This document shows positions 15,612-23,738 of a stretch of DNA of 38,154 bases, piece by piece. The stretch spans positions 19,334 through 57,487 of the forward strand of contig CAJTQV010000019.1 of assembly GCA_910578385.1 (NCBI GenBank), read 5' to 3'. Position 1 is the stretch's first letter. Every line of letters starts with the position of its first letter. The DNA comes from an uncultured Muribaculaceae bacterium (GTDB taxonomy: Bacteria > Bacteroidota > Bacteroidia > Bacteroidales > Muribaculaceae). The notes under the pieces were generated by a model. The model was given only the letters and a program-made list of their open reading frames with translations, had not been told where the DNA came from and searched no databases. The position numbers were made by a program, and so were the translations under genes.

Positions 15612-16504
15612 AATATCACCTCTCCGAAGCCACCGATCTTGAGCCGTCCGTCGTTCCTGACGGATATCTTCACCGCATATACAAGATTCGACCGCGAGTC
15701 GCGGGTCTGGATATTCTTGGGGGTGAATTCACTTTCCGGAGAAATCCATGTCACCGTTCCCGGATACTCGTATTGCCGGTCTCCGCCGAAATCGGCTATG
15801 ACCTTGACTTTCTGTCCTAACTTGACATCGGCAAGCTGCGCGGAAGTAAGGTAGGCGCGGAGATACATCCTGTCAAGATCGGCTATCCTTACAAGGGGCT
15901 TGCCGGGGGCAGTGTATTCACCTGCCTCGCAATACTTGGTCAGAACCGTTCCGGTCAGGGGGGATTCGATACGGCAATCGGCTATACGGCGTTCAATCTG
16001 ACGTATCTGCATGGCGAGCGAGGAGGCTGACTCATTTATCGATGCCGTATTGTTGGCCAGCGATGACTGCTGGGCTGAGATTCTGTCCTCAAGCACCTTG
16101 ATCGCGGAATTGATGTCGTCAAGTTGTTTGGTGGTCGCGGCTCCGTCGGCCAACAGGTTCTCAACCCGTCTCCTCTCTGAAATCTGCTTCTCAAGCTCAC
16201 GTTTCGAGGCGGCGAGTTGCAACGCGATGTCGGGCCGCGAAGCGTTCGAGGCCGATTGCTGGTAGAGGAGCTGTTCTTTCTGCAATTGCAGCTGCACGGT
16301 GTCAACAAGTGCCAGAAGTTCTCCTGCCCGCACTGTGTCTCCCTCTTCGACATCAAACATCAGTATCTTCCCCGCTGTCTCGGCCGAAAGCGTGACATCG
16401 GTCGCCTCAAAGTTGCCCGAGGCATCGTATTCCTCATTTTTTGAGCATGACAGAACAGTAAGCGCGGCCAACAGCGGTGCCACTGCAAGACTTATCTTTC
16501 TCAT
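15608..16504 (-). CDS. HlyD-family periplasmic adaptor lipoprotein (YbhG-like)
   Basis: 298 residues. The N-terminus is a lipoprotein signal with lipobox TVLSC (Cys about residue 20), so the protein is probably anchored to a membrane by lipid. A split biotinyl-lipoyl-like domain follows (VEEGDTVRAGELLALVDTV and RIESPLTGTVLTKYCEAGEY). Between the halves is a long alpha-helical hairpin (about residues 75-175, with KRELEKQISERRRVENLLA and KVLEDRISAQQSSLANN). The C-terminal beta-barrel region contains YPGTVTWISPESEFTPKNIQ. Proteins of this type bridge the inner-membrane pump to a TolC-type channel. The start overlaps the stop of the TolC-like gene and the stop overlaps the first ATPase, both as ATGA. 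Confidence 0.92.
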   Translation of the reverse strand: MRKISLAVAPLLAALTVLSCSKNEEYDASGNFEATDVTLSAETAGKILMFDVEEGDTVRAGELLALVDTVQLQLQKEQLLYQQSASNASRPDIALQLAASKRELEKQISERRRVENLLADGAATTKQLDDINSAIKVLEDRISAQQSSLANNTASINESASSLAMQIRQIERRIADCRIESPLTGTVLTKYCEAGEYTAPGKPLVRIADLDRMYLRAYLTSAQLADVKLGQKVKVIADFGGDRQYEYPGTVTWISPESEFTPKNIQTRDSRSNLVYAVKISVRNDGRLKIGGFGEVIL

Positions 16505-17787
16505 TTGTTTTTCAGATGGTTAAGATTATAAATAGCTTTGACTAATTCGATGCGGTGCTGCGAGAGGTCGTTTTCCGCAAGCTCCTCGTCGGTGAGTTTC
16601 GTAAGCAATGCCGTCGCATCTATCACACCGTTGCGGAGCTGGGAGCGGGCGGCGGCCATGACGGAGGAACGCAGGCGCACTATCCGCTCGTCATCGCGCA
16701 TGACCTCTCTCAATGCGGCTATCTTCCCCATTGATTCTGTCATTGCCACGTCATTGTTGAAATTGAAAGTGGCGCGCTCCACCTCTACCCTGTCCCGTCG
16801 CAACCGCAATCTGTCAAGAGAGTTACTGCGGGTGTACAGTGCTCCGAAATTCCACCCTATCTTGATTCCGGCCATGAAGTTGAACGAGAGGTCGCGGGTC
16901 TGCATGTTGCGGAACATGTTGTAACCCGGATAACCGTAGTATGCCGAGGCAAACGCGCCCACGGTCGGAATCAGCGATGATTTCACCCCTACTTCGAGGG
17001 CTGTCAGATTGGCAAGAGTGCGGTCGAAGAGCCGGTTCTGGGGGTTAAGGTCGGTCGCATAAGGTCCGGCATCTTCAGCCGGAAGAACAAGCTTGCGGTC
17101 TCCGAGAGAAGTCCCTATGAATATGCCGAGTATCCGGCCGAGACTCTCGCGCGATGCTGTCAATGTTGTTTTCTGCTGTCTCAGGGCGAGAAGCCTCGCC
17201 TCGATCTGGTCGCAGTCGCTCTGCATGGCCACACCGTTCCTGAACATCGAGCGCACCTGGCTCAGTGTGGAATCGACGAGGGCGATCGACTTATCGGTCC
17301 TCGTTATGCGTTCTTCGAGCAACAGAATGGAGAAGTATATTTCCTCCACCCGCGCCTCAAGCTCATAAAGCTGAACATCCAATGCGGCTGTCTCAACCGC
17401 CGAGGATGTCTCGGCCACCTTCCGGCTGGCGCGTGACCGCCCGCCATCCCATATCTGCTGCGCGACATCTATCCCTACACGGTACTGTGCCTTGTCAAGT
17501 CCGGGATACTCCACTCCGTTCTGGGCAAGCATACGTGTGAGCACATCGGGCAACGCCGCCACATCATTCTGCCATGTTACCTGCGCTCCGACCGTTCCCT
17601 GCGGAAGCCACGCTTTTGAGATGTCTGAAAGGTCGAGCCCTGCCAGTCGTTCTACCAACCCATATTGGGCGACCAACGGGTAATGCTCACGGGCGAGCCT
17701 GACACATTCACCGATGGTGATCTCCTGCGCCGACAACGGCAACAGCCAACCTAAGGCAATTATTATTGTAAGAATCCTTCTTTTCAT
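16501..17787 (-). CDS. TolC-like outer-membrane efflux channel
   Basis: 428 residues from MKRRILTIIIALGWLLPLSA, a signal peptide probably cleaved after AQ; upstream in-frame codons are rejected because they precede this signal. Two related halves with long helices, such as LVDSTLSQVRSMFRNGVAMQ and RSSVMAAARSQLRNGVIDA, match the outer-membrane efflux protein family. YRVGIDVAQQIWDGGRSRAS is the typical strand and turn at the end of the first barrel part. It should form a trimeric channel through the outer membrane. It is the first structural gene of the operon after the regulator, 94 bases downstream of the TetR stop. E. coli ybhGFSR lacks its own channel gene, so this operon is more self-contained. 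Confidence 0.92.
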   Translation of the reverse strand: MKRRILTIIIALGWLLPLSAQEITIGECVRLAREHYPLVAQYGLVERLAGLDLSDISKAWLPQGTVGAQVTWQNDVAALPDVLTRMLAQNGVEYPGLDKAQYRVGIDVAQQIWDGGRSRASRKVAETSSAVETAALDVQLYELEARVEEIYFSILLLEERITRTDKSIALVDSTLSQVRSMFRNGVAMQSDCDQIEARLLALRQQKTTLTASRESLGRILGIFIGTSLGDRKLVLPAEDAGPYATDLNPQNRLFDRTLANLTALEVGVKSSLIPTVGAFASAYYGYPGYNMFRNMQTRDLSFNFMAGIKIGWNFGALYTRSNSLDRLRLRRDRVEVERATFNFNNDVAMTESMGKIAALREVMRDDERIVRLRSSVMAAARSQLRNGVIDATALLTKLTDEELAENDLSQHRIELVKAIYNLNHLKNK

Positions 17788-17881
17788 GGTGTCTGATTTT
17801 TTCAACTTCCGGATTATCCCGTTTAGAGAATGCGAGATATGAAATTGCCTCACACCCTAAAGTTTTCAGCCGGGCAACAGC

Positions 17882-18505
17882 TCAGGAGATTCGTTTCATG
17901 ATTATCTCCACATTCTCTTTCTTGCGTGCCTCGATATAGTCGTCAAAATCGGCATAGCCCATTACGGCCATCATCAGCGGATTGGCAAGAAAGGGGAAGA
18001 CATTGAGACAGGCCACATCCCCTACGAGAGCACGGGCATCAACCTGAGCGATCTCCCCTCTGGCATGTGCTGCATCAAGTTCGCGTTGAAAGGCATCCAT
18101 TCGGGCTGAGGCAGAAGCCGAGAGATTTGCTATCACATCGCCATACACTTCCGGTCGCGAATTAATGGTGGTGACGAAGAAGATGGGCAGCTCCCGGTTC
18201 TCCTTCAGGAAATCGATATGCGCCCCGATACCGTTTCTGATTCTCTCGCGTATATCGCCCGACGATTCCGCGAGTGGCGCGAGCACCATATTGATGATGT
18301 AGCCTAACTTTTCCTGAAAGATTCTCTCGAAAAGTTTCTCCTTCGTCCGGAAATAATAATGGAGCATGGCGTGCGTCACGCCCGCTTCGGCGGCTATGGC
18401 CGAGGTCCGCGCACCATCAAATCCCTTGGTGCTGAACTCCCGTGCGGCAGCCTCAAGTATCAGCTGCTCAGTATCCTTATTGGCCTTACTTTCTTGTTTA
18501 TCCAT
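17882..18505 (-). CDS. TetR-family repressor of the efflux operon (CecR-like)
   Basis: 207 residues from the ATG at 18505 (MDKQESKANKDTEQLI); the longer frame crosses the operator and -7 box, so it is rejected. Residues 12-58 form a TetR helix-turn-helix: ILEAAAREFSTKGFDGARTS, then IAAEAGVTHAMLHYYFRTKE. The C-terminal part is a helical ligand-binding domain with no recognisable ligand. It heads the efflux operon, as CecR heads ybhGFSR in E. coli, and is probably a local repressor that releases DNA on binding the exported compound or a related signal. A 7-bp palindrome separated by two bases lies just before its start codon, overlapping the predicted transcription start, which points to autorepression. 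Confidence 0.92.
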   Translation of the reverse strand: MDKQESKANKDTEQLILEAAAREFSTKGFDGARTSAIAAEAGVTHAMLHYYFRTKEKLFERIFQEKLGYIINMVLAPLAESSGDIRERIRNGIGAHIDFLKENRELPIFFVTTINSRPEVYGDVIANLSASASARMDAFQRELDAAHARGEIAQVDARALVGDVACLNVFPFLANPLMMAVMGYADFDDYIEARKKENVEIIMKRIS

Positions 18506-18510
18506 ATTGA

Positions 18511-18559
18511 CTAACAATTTTGTTAGCGCAAATTTAAACAAATTTTCTCACCCGCCAAA
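18511..18559 (-). promoter_or_regulatory. Promoter and TetR-type operator of the efflux operon
   Basis: Minus strand: TTTG (18559-18556), 19-base spacer, TAAATTTG (18536-18529). CTAACAA-TT-TTGTTAG (18511-18526), a perfect 7-bp-arm palindrome, covers the expected start point near 18522. It is the natural site for the TetR protein encoded next to it. Confidence 0.8.
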
Positions 18560-18575
18560 ATAAAACCTGAGAAAA

Positions 18576-18607
18576 TTTGCTTTTGTCACCGATTTATCGC
18601 AAATTTG
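18576..18607 (+). promoter_or_regulatory. Probable promoter of the secreted hydrolase gene
   Basis: TTTG (18576-18579), 20-base spacer, CAAATTTG (18600-18607), one mismatch from TAnnTTTG. It lies 25 bases before the start codon and is back to back with the efflux promoter; the two could share control. Confidence 0.6.
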
Positions 18608-18632
18608 CAAACGAGGAAAATTATTCAAACAA

Positions 18633-20066
18633 ATGGATAGGATTATGAATGGATTAAGGAAAATTTTGATTGCCGGGGCGGTTTTGCTGGCGAATGGTGT
18701 GACCGGCGGCTGGTGTGCGATGGCGCAGGGGCTCGACGGAGTGTGGACCGGAAAACTGGAACTTGGCGGCGGACGCTCGCTCAAGCTGGTGCTGCATGTT
18801 TCGGAGGCTGACAACTCGGTGCTGATGGACTCGCCCGAACAGAGCGCTTACGGTCTGACCGGCGAGAATGTCTCTCTCCGCAATGATTCGCTCAGCTTCG
18901 AGATTCCGAATCTCAGAATGTCCTACTCCGGCACGCGCAAGGAGAATCTGATTACCGGAACTTTCAGGCAGAATGGTTTCTCGCTCCCCCTCTCTTTCGA
19001 GCCGGGTGAGGTAAAACCGGAACGCCCCCAGACTCCGCAGCCGCCATTCCCGTACACTCAGGAGGAAGTCCGGATTGAGAACAAAGCGGCCAATGCCACA
19101 TTGGCCGGGACTCTCATCTGCCCGGAAAACTGCACCACCTCTACCCCGGTTGTGGTACTCGTGACCGGAAGCGGCCTGCAGAACCGCGACGAAGAGGTCT
19201 TCGAGCATAAGCCGTTCGCCGTCATCGCCGACTATCTGGCCCGCAACGGCATTGCATCGCTCAGATATGATGACCGGGGCTACGGGGAATCTACCGGTGA
19301 AGTATTGACGGCCACAACAGCCGACTTCGCGCAAGACGCGCAAGCCGTAGTGGAATGGTTGCGCCGCCAAGGAAGATTCGGCAAAGTCGGCATAATCGGC
19401 CACAGCGAGGGTGGACAGATAGCCTACATGTTGGGAGCAGCCGGCGAAACAGACAGAACTGACGGAACAACCGGAGCCACCAATGCCTCCCCTGGAGCAC
19501 CCGACTACATCATCTCGATTGCCGGGCCCTCGGTCAAAGGCACCAAGACGATAGCATATCAGAACAGAACCGCACTGCAACGGTCAGGCACGCCCGAAAA
19601 ATATCTCGACGATATGCAGAAGGCGGTGGAGCAGGTATTCGAGTATAAACTGAAAAATCCTGACATCACCTCGATTTCCGATGAAGTGATGACAGGATTA
19701 TATCCCGGCTGGGATGAAGACATGGTGACACGTCAGTTCACGGCCATGCTCAGACAATCAGTGATGGAGAAGCCGTCGAACGACTGGATGGTCTGGTTTC
19801 TGAACTACGACCCGGCCGAAGACATGCGCAGACTGAAGATACCGGCACTCATAATCTACGGAGAGAAAGACACCCAGGTACCACCGTCGCTCAACAGTGA
19901 ACCTGCACGCCGGGCACTCCCCGCCGCGCAGATCAAGACCTACCCCGGGCTCAACCATCTCATGCAGCACGCCACCACCGGCTACAGCGACGAATACGCC
20001 ACAATCCCCGAGACCATCTCCCCCGAAGTCCTCGCCGACATCCGCAACTTCATCCTCGCCCGATAG
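18633..20066 (+). CDS. Secreted alpha/beta hydrolase (serine esterase family)
   Basis: 477 residues. An N-terminal signal peptide (ILIAGAVLLANGVTGGWCAMA) indicates export to the periplasm. Residues 30-125 form an N-terminal beta domain (GVWTGKLELGGGRSLKLVLH, ITGTFRQNGFSLPLSFEPG) common in Bacteroidales hydrolases. The hydrolase core starts with TPVVVLVTGSGLQNRD, then SLRYDDRGYGESTG, nucleophile GHSEGGQ, acid in IIYGEKDTQVP and His in YPGLNHLMQ, a complete Ser-Asp-His triad. After the nucleophile helix there is an insert rich in Gly, Thr and Asp (about GETDRTDGTTGATNASPGAP), which looks like slippage-prone low complexity. The likely reaction is hydrolysis of an ester; the substrate is unknown. 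The gene is divergent from the TetR operon and convergent with the next. The ATG at 18645 is an alternative start. Confidence 0.9.
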   Translation: MDRIMNGLRKILIAGAVLLANGVTGGWCAMAQGLDGVWTGKLELGGGRSLKLVLHVSEADNSVLMDSPEQSAYGLTGENVSLRNDSLSFEIPNLRMSYSGTRKENLITGTFRQNGFSLPLSFEPGEVKPERPQTPQPPFPYTQEEVRIENKAANATLAGTLICPENCTTSTPVVVLVTGSGLQNRDEEVFEHKPFAVIADYLARNGIASLRYDDRGYGESTGEVLTATTADFAQDAQAVVEWLRRQGRFGKVGIIGHSEGGQIAYMLGAAGETDRTDGTTGATNASPGAPDYIISIAGPSVKGTKTIAYQNRTALQRSGTPEKYLDDMQKAVEQVFEYKLKNPDITSISDEVMTGLYPGWDEDMVTRQFTAMLRQSVMEKPSNDWMVWFLNYDPAEDMRRLKIPALIIYGEKDTQVPPSLNSEPARRALPAAQIKTYPGLNHLMQHATTGYSDEYATIPETISPEVLADIRNFILAR

Positions 20067-20126
20067 CGACACCCGACCCCTGCCTCCGCGATGTTTGCTC
20101 AGACCATGTGCCTCGGCGGGCGGCGG

Positions 20127-20936
20127 TCAGAAGCTGAAGATCTGGGCGCCGATCTGGAAGTAGGCGCGGTTCTCGACGGGATTGAACATTGCTGTCGCTG
20201 AAACAGGTATCTGGTAGCGGTCGGTGATCTTGATGTCGTATGTTACTTTCGCCTTGACATCGATTATTCCGGGCTTGTCGGAATAGAATGTAGACCTGTC
20301 CCCCTCCTTGTGCGCAAGGGTGAAAGCCCCTCCAACCGAGACATCAACCGTCCACCGCTGCTTGTCGAGACATCTGTATCCGGCCTCGACGTAAGTCGAG
20401 TAGCGGTTCTTCGAATCTTCGGAGTAGAGATTGTATCGGTCGCGTCCGAATATGATTGTCGACCATGACAGCGACAGCGGAAACTTAGGCCCGAAATTGT
20501 ATGACAGGATGCAGTCGAGGAATCTTCCGGTCGTGCGGGCGTCGTAATTGAAGAATTCCTTGTTGTTGTAGTCCGCGCCGGGCGAGAAGTTGTATGTGTC
20601 CCAAAAGGCGAGCTTGAACCCACGGAACGAGAACTCAAGGAAGTAGTTGAATTCCTTGTAATTTCCGGTCACGTTGGTGCCGTTCCATAAGCCGAAATTC
20701 ACATACTTGTTCTTGTCGTGTACGCTGAGCGAGGTACACATCACCAGTCCGTCGCTGACCTCTATTCCGCGCCACAGGTGGTTGTTGGCTATACGGAAAT
20801 CGAAGTCCATGTAGTCTGCCACGGGACGCAGTTTATCGGAAATCGTACCGTTTCCACCATCACTCGCCTTTGCGCATACGGCACCGGTCAGAAGCGCCAT
20901 CACTACAAAACATTTCCTCCACATATCTTTTACCAT
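20127..20936 (-). CDS. Putative outer-membrane porin-like protein (TorF-like)
   Basis: 269 residues from ATG 20936, preceded by AAGAAGA; starts at 20951 or 20924 are possible. The signal peptide (WRKCFVVMALLTGAVCAKA) is clear. The mature part is a series of amphipathic strands with aromatic belts, for example YVNFGLWNGTNVTGNYKEFN, YFLEFSFRGFKLAFWDTYN and FPLSLSWSTIIFGRDRYN, ending in a strand with terminal Phe (IGAQIFSF), the usual mark of an outer-membrane barrel. DFRIANNHLWRGIEVSDG near the start resembles the TorF/Gcw_chp porin-like family (moderate confidence). It lies 8 bases after the dehydrogenase gene, the third gene of the operon, so it may let the transported sugar or polyol cross the outer membrane (inference). 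Confidence 0.75.
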   Translation of the reverse strand: MVKDMWRKCFVVMALLTGAVCAKASDGGNGTISDKLRPVADYMDFDFRIANNHLWRGIEVSDGLVMCTSLSVHDKNKYVNFGLWNGTNVTGNYKEFNYFLEFSFRGFKLAFWDTYNFSPGADYNNKEFFNYDARTTGRFLDCILSYNFGPKFPLSLSWSTIIFGRDRYNLYSEDSKNRYSTYVEAGYRCLDKQRWTVDVSVGGAFTLAHKEGDRSTFYSDKPGIIDVKAKVTYDIKITDRYQIPVSATAMFNPVENRAYFQIGAQIFSF

Positions 20937-20944
20937 TCTTCTTG

Positions 20945-21991
20945 TCAGCAATTTGTGTTATTATCAAGGTCGATGATCACTTTCATTGATGTGTCGCGGT
21001 TGTCATCGATAAACCGGTAGGCATCGTCGTACCGCTCGAACGGGAACCGGTTGCTCACCAACGGTTTCAAGTCAACAATTCCACGGTTCACGAAATCGAC
21101 CGCCGTCTCGTAGTCTTCGTGGCGGTACATCATCGAGCCGATAAGCTGCAGCTCATGCTCGCCGAGGTAGAACATGCTGAGCGCAGGATCTTTTGAGAAG
21201 ACCGCCACTATCACTATGTCACTCCCCTTCTCGATTGTCTCCATCAGCGACCGGATGCTCGACTCCACTCCGGCCACCTCGAAGCCAACCTGATAGCCTT
21301 CGTCGCCGAACACCTCTTTCAGGGCTTCCTTGAGCGGAGTCACTGCCACGTTGGCCGTGTATTCTATGCCGCACTCGCGCGCCTTGCTGAGACGCAGGTC
21401 GCTGATGTCTGTGATCAGCACCTTGCGGGCACCGCGTGCCTTGCAGAACTGAGCCACGAGATTGCCGATTGTTCCGGCACCGCTCACAACCACATTCTTG
21501 CCGGCCACATCGGTGCGTATCGAGGCATGGGCACCCACCGCGCAAGGCTCCATCATTGCTCCGTCGTCGAAACTCATCCCCTCGGGGAGAACCACGATGC
21601 GCTCGTCGGTTGTTACGAAATAGTCCTGCGCAACGCCGTCGGCCTGAAACGCCTCTACCCGCAGATTCTCGCACACGTTGTACTGTCCGCGACGGCAGGG
21701 TCCGCACTTGCCGCATACCTCCTGGGGACTCGCCGTCACCTTGTCACCGGGCTTGCAGCTCTTCACGTCAGAACCGGTGGCGACAACCACAGCCGAGAAC
21801 TCATGTCCCTGTACCACCGGATATTTCGTGGCCGGATGAAGCCCGTGGTATGAATGTATCTCGCTGCCGCAGATTCCGATACGCTTGATATTTATCAGAA
21901 CCTCGTTCGGTTTGAGGTCGCGGGCCTCGGGAGCCTTGACATCGGTCTTGATCTCGATGTGCTTAGGCTCGGTCAGAATTGCTTGTCTCAT
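20945..21991 (-). CDS. Zinc-dependent medium-chain alcohol/polyol dehydrogenase
   Basis: 348 residues from ATG 21991 (MRQAILTEPKHIEIKTD). The catalytic zinc site is visible in GICGSEIHSYHG and GHEFSAVV. The structural zinc lobe is CGKCGPCRRGQYNVC. The nucleotide fold appears as VVVSGAGTIGNLVAQFCKARG followed by VLITDISDLR, where the Asp after the second strand favours NAD over NADP. The family contains sorbitol, galactitol, L-idonate, threonine and related dehydrogenases, which oxidise a secondary alcohol to a ketone; the exact substrate cannot be read from the sequence. The transporter gene is 75 bases upstream and the LacI regulator is divergent, so a sugar-alcohol or sugar-acid pathway is the best inference. 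Confidence 0.9.
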   Translation of the reverse strand: MRQAILTEPKHIEIKTDVKAPEARDLKPNEVLINIKRIGICGSEIHSYHGLHPATKYPVVQGHEFSAVVVATGSDVKSCKPGDKVTASPQEVCGKCGPCRRGQYNVCENLRVEAFQADGVAQDYFVTTDERIVVLPEGMSFDDGAMMEPCAVGAHASIRTDVAGKNVVVSGAGTIGNLVAQFCKARGARKVLITDISDLRLSKARECGIEYTANVAVTPLKEALKEVFGDEGYQVGFEVAGVESSIRSLMETIEKGSDIVIVAVFSKDPALSMFYLGEHELQLIGSMMYRHEDYETAVDFVNRGIVDLKPLVSNRFPFERYDDAYRFIDDNRDTSMKVIIDLDNNTNC

Positions 21992-22066
21992 ATTTTCAGT
22001 CTTATGTTTTTCTCTGTTTATTTTTTCTTTGAATTTCATTACATTGCAGGACAATCATGTCCGGTG

Positions 22067-23482
22067 TTACCGGTGATGTTTCTCGACCGGTGCGCCTGTC
22101 CATCCCTCATCAATCTTGCCGTCGATTTCCTTGACAATCTTATTGTATGTCTTCTTGTCGAGACGGTAGAAGAGCATGATTCCCGCAGTCAGGACCCACA
22201 GTATTCCGGGTATGGTGCTGAAAGCCATGTGGAACACCTCTTTCACACTCTCGCTCTGCATGGCGTTGGCCACATATCCGGCCTCACCCATGGCCAAGGC
22301 AAGCAGGGCGGTGCCGAGTGCCATACCGATCTTGTTGGCAAGCGAGATGAAAGCATACTGGAAACCGTCGTTGCGTATGCCGGTCTTCCATTCTCCATAT
22401 TCCACACAATCAGGTATTATCGCATATATCGCCGTATTGAATCCCGAGAAGAAGAACTGGGCTGTGGCCGCCAGCGTGTAGAACATCACCGGCGATGTGT
22501 TTGGCGAGAAGTAATAGAGCAGTATCATGCTCACTCCGGTCAGCAGGCTGAACACGCTCGCGGCCCATCCTTTGTTGTTGGTCATCTTGAATACCAGGGG
22601 GAAGAGTGCCGCTCCGGCTATGCTCGGCAGGATTATCACCATCGAAAAGAATGAGAATAGATTCTCGTTGCCTTCCACATACTTGAAGTAGTAAATCATG
22701 TCGGCATTTCGCCCGTAGAGTATGAACCCGAAAAGGAGCTGACCGATCACTGCCATAATAAAGGGCTTGTTCTTGGCCACCGCCCGCAACTGCTGGCCCA
22801 ACGGGTAGGACTTGCGAGACGGAGGTGTCACCACTTCCTTGGTCTTCGCGAAGCAGAACCAGTGGCAGGCCGTGAAAATGGCACCATATATTATGGCCAC
22901 ACACATGAATCCACGGGCGTTGCTGAGTGTGCCGTCACCGCAGAATTTCACCAGAGGCACGGTGACTATGTTGATTATTCCGATTGCCACCATAGCCGCC
23001 ACCGAACGGCTCGTGTTGAGCTTGGCACGCTCGTCGATGTTCTGTGTCATCGCCCCGCACAGCGTGCCGTAGGGCAGATTGACGCATGTGTAACCGAGCA
23101 CCAGAAGTCCGTAGGTGAGGCTCATGTAAACCACCTTCCACGTGTAATCCATTTCAGGCTGGGCCCAGAAACATAGTATCAGCACAATCGATGTGAGCGG
23201 GGCACCGAACAGCAGCCAGGGTCTGAACCGTCCCCACCGCGACCGTGTGCGGTCGCTGAGACTTCCGATCAACGGGTCATTGACAGCGTCCCAAACTCTC
23301 GATACAAGGAGCAGCGTCGCCACCGCGCCCATGCCTATGCCGAAAACATCGGTATAGAAAATCATCAGGAACGACACCACGAACGACCAGCTGAAATTAC
23401 AGCCTACGTCGCCGAATCCGTATGCTATCTTGCTTATCAGAGGCACCTTGATGTTTTCTGCCGCTTCAACAGAATTTTTCAT
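22067..23482 (-). CDS. GPH-family sugar:cation symporter (MFS, MelB-like)
   Basis: 471 residues from ATG 23482 (MKNSVEAAENIKVPLISK); codons upstream cross the promoter and are excluded. Twelve membrane helices are expected. The N-terminal KIAYGFGDVGCNFSWSFVVS, the loop WDAVNDPLIGSLSDRTRSRWGRFRPW and YTCVNLPYGTLCGAMT match glycoside-pentoside-hexuronide symporters; the Asp residues in helix 2 (the DAVNDP and DRTRS region) are the usual cation site. The C-terminal part holds AIIPDCVEYGEWKTGIRNDG, also typical. It imports a sugar, sugar acid or polyol with Na+ or H+. It is the first gene of a three-gene operon with the dehydrogenase and porin-like genes. Confidence 0.92.
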   Translation of the reverse strand: MKNSVEAAENIKVPLISKIAYGFGDVGCNFSWSFVVSFLMIFYTDVFGIGMGAVATLLLVSRVWDAVNDPLIGSLSDRTRSRWGRFRPWLLFGAPLTSIVLILCFWAQPEMDYTWKVVYMSLTYGLLVLGYTCVNLPYGTLCGAMTQNIDERAKLNTSRSVAAMVAIGIINIVTVPLVKFCGDGTLSNARGFMCVAIIYGAIFTACHWFCFAKTKEVVTPPSRKSYPLGQQLRAVAKNKPFIMAVIGQLLFGFILYGRNADMIYYFKYVEGNENLFSFFSMVIILPSIAGAALFPLVFKMTNNKGWAASVFSLLTGVSMILLYYFSPNTSPVMFYTLAATAQFFFSGFNTAIYAIIPDCVEYGEWKTGIRNDGFQYAFISLANKIGMALGTALLALAMGEAGYVANAMQSESVKEVFHMAFSTIPGILWVLTAGIMLFYRLDKKTYNKIVKEIDGKIDEGWTGAPVEKHHR

Positions 23483-23523
23483 GTCTAAATTTGATTTCGA
23501 ATTGATTTTAAAGTTTCGCGATA

Positions 23524-23531
23524 CAAAAATA
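23524..23531 (-). promoter_or_regulatory. -7 box of the transporter operon
   Basis: Minus-strand TATTTTTG matches TAnnTTTG, 42 bases before the transporter start codon. The -33 region is not a clear TTTG, and the three LacI-like sites lie just upstream of it. Confidence 0.6.
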
Positions 23532-23576
23532 GGGTGCCGTTGTTCTAAAGAAAAGGGAAATTCAAAGAAAATTTTA

Positions 23577-23620
23577 CGCAACCGTTCCCGCAACCGTTCC
23601 CAAAATCCGCAACCGTTCCC
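23577..23620. promoter_or_regulatory. Three direct copies of CGCAACCGTTCCC, probable LacI operators
   Basis: CGCAACCGTTCCC occurs at 23577-23589, 23589-23601 and 23608-23620. Each copy contains AACCGTT, which fits the central AANCGNT of LacI/GalR operators. The copies sit between the divergent transporter operon and the lacI-type gene, with steps of 12 and 19 bases. They are the natural target of that regulator; activation or repression cannot be told from sequence. Confidence 0.7.
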
Positions 23621-23662
23621 AAAAATAATCTCAAATCGTTAGCCTTTTTGAAAATAATGTCT

Positions 23663-23670
23663 TATATTTG
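23663..23670 (+). promoter_or_regulatory. -7 box of the LacI-family gene
   Basis: TATATTTG matches TAnnTTTG, 68 bases before the start codon, and lies 43 bases beyond the third LacI-like site. Confidence 0.6.
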
Positions 23671-23738
23671 AATCCGGATGTTTCCGGACCGGATTATCGG
23701 GAATCCGGTTGCTGACCATGTAAAAACTGTCGTATGCC

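Noticed and set aside
18654..19580. 308-codon minus-strand frame opposite the hydrolase gene
   Set aside because: The plus-strand product has a signal peptide and a complete catalytic triad; the antisense frame shows no domain.
20945..20951. Overlap of the porin-like gene with the dehydrogenase gene (start at 20951)
   Set aside because: The ATG at 20936 has a better ribosome site and still precedes the full signal peptide, so no overlap is needed.
23577..23620. CRISPR-like array
   Set aside because: The three 13-base repeats are too short and closely spaced, two share a base, and no cas gene is present; operators fit better.
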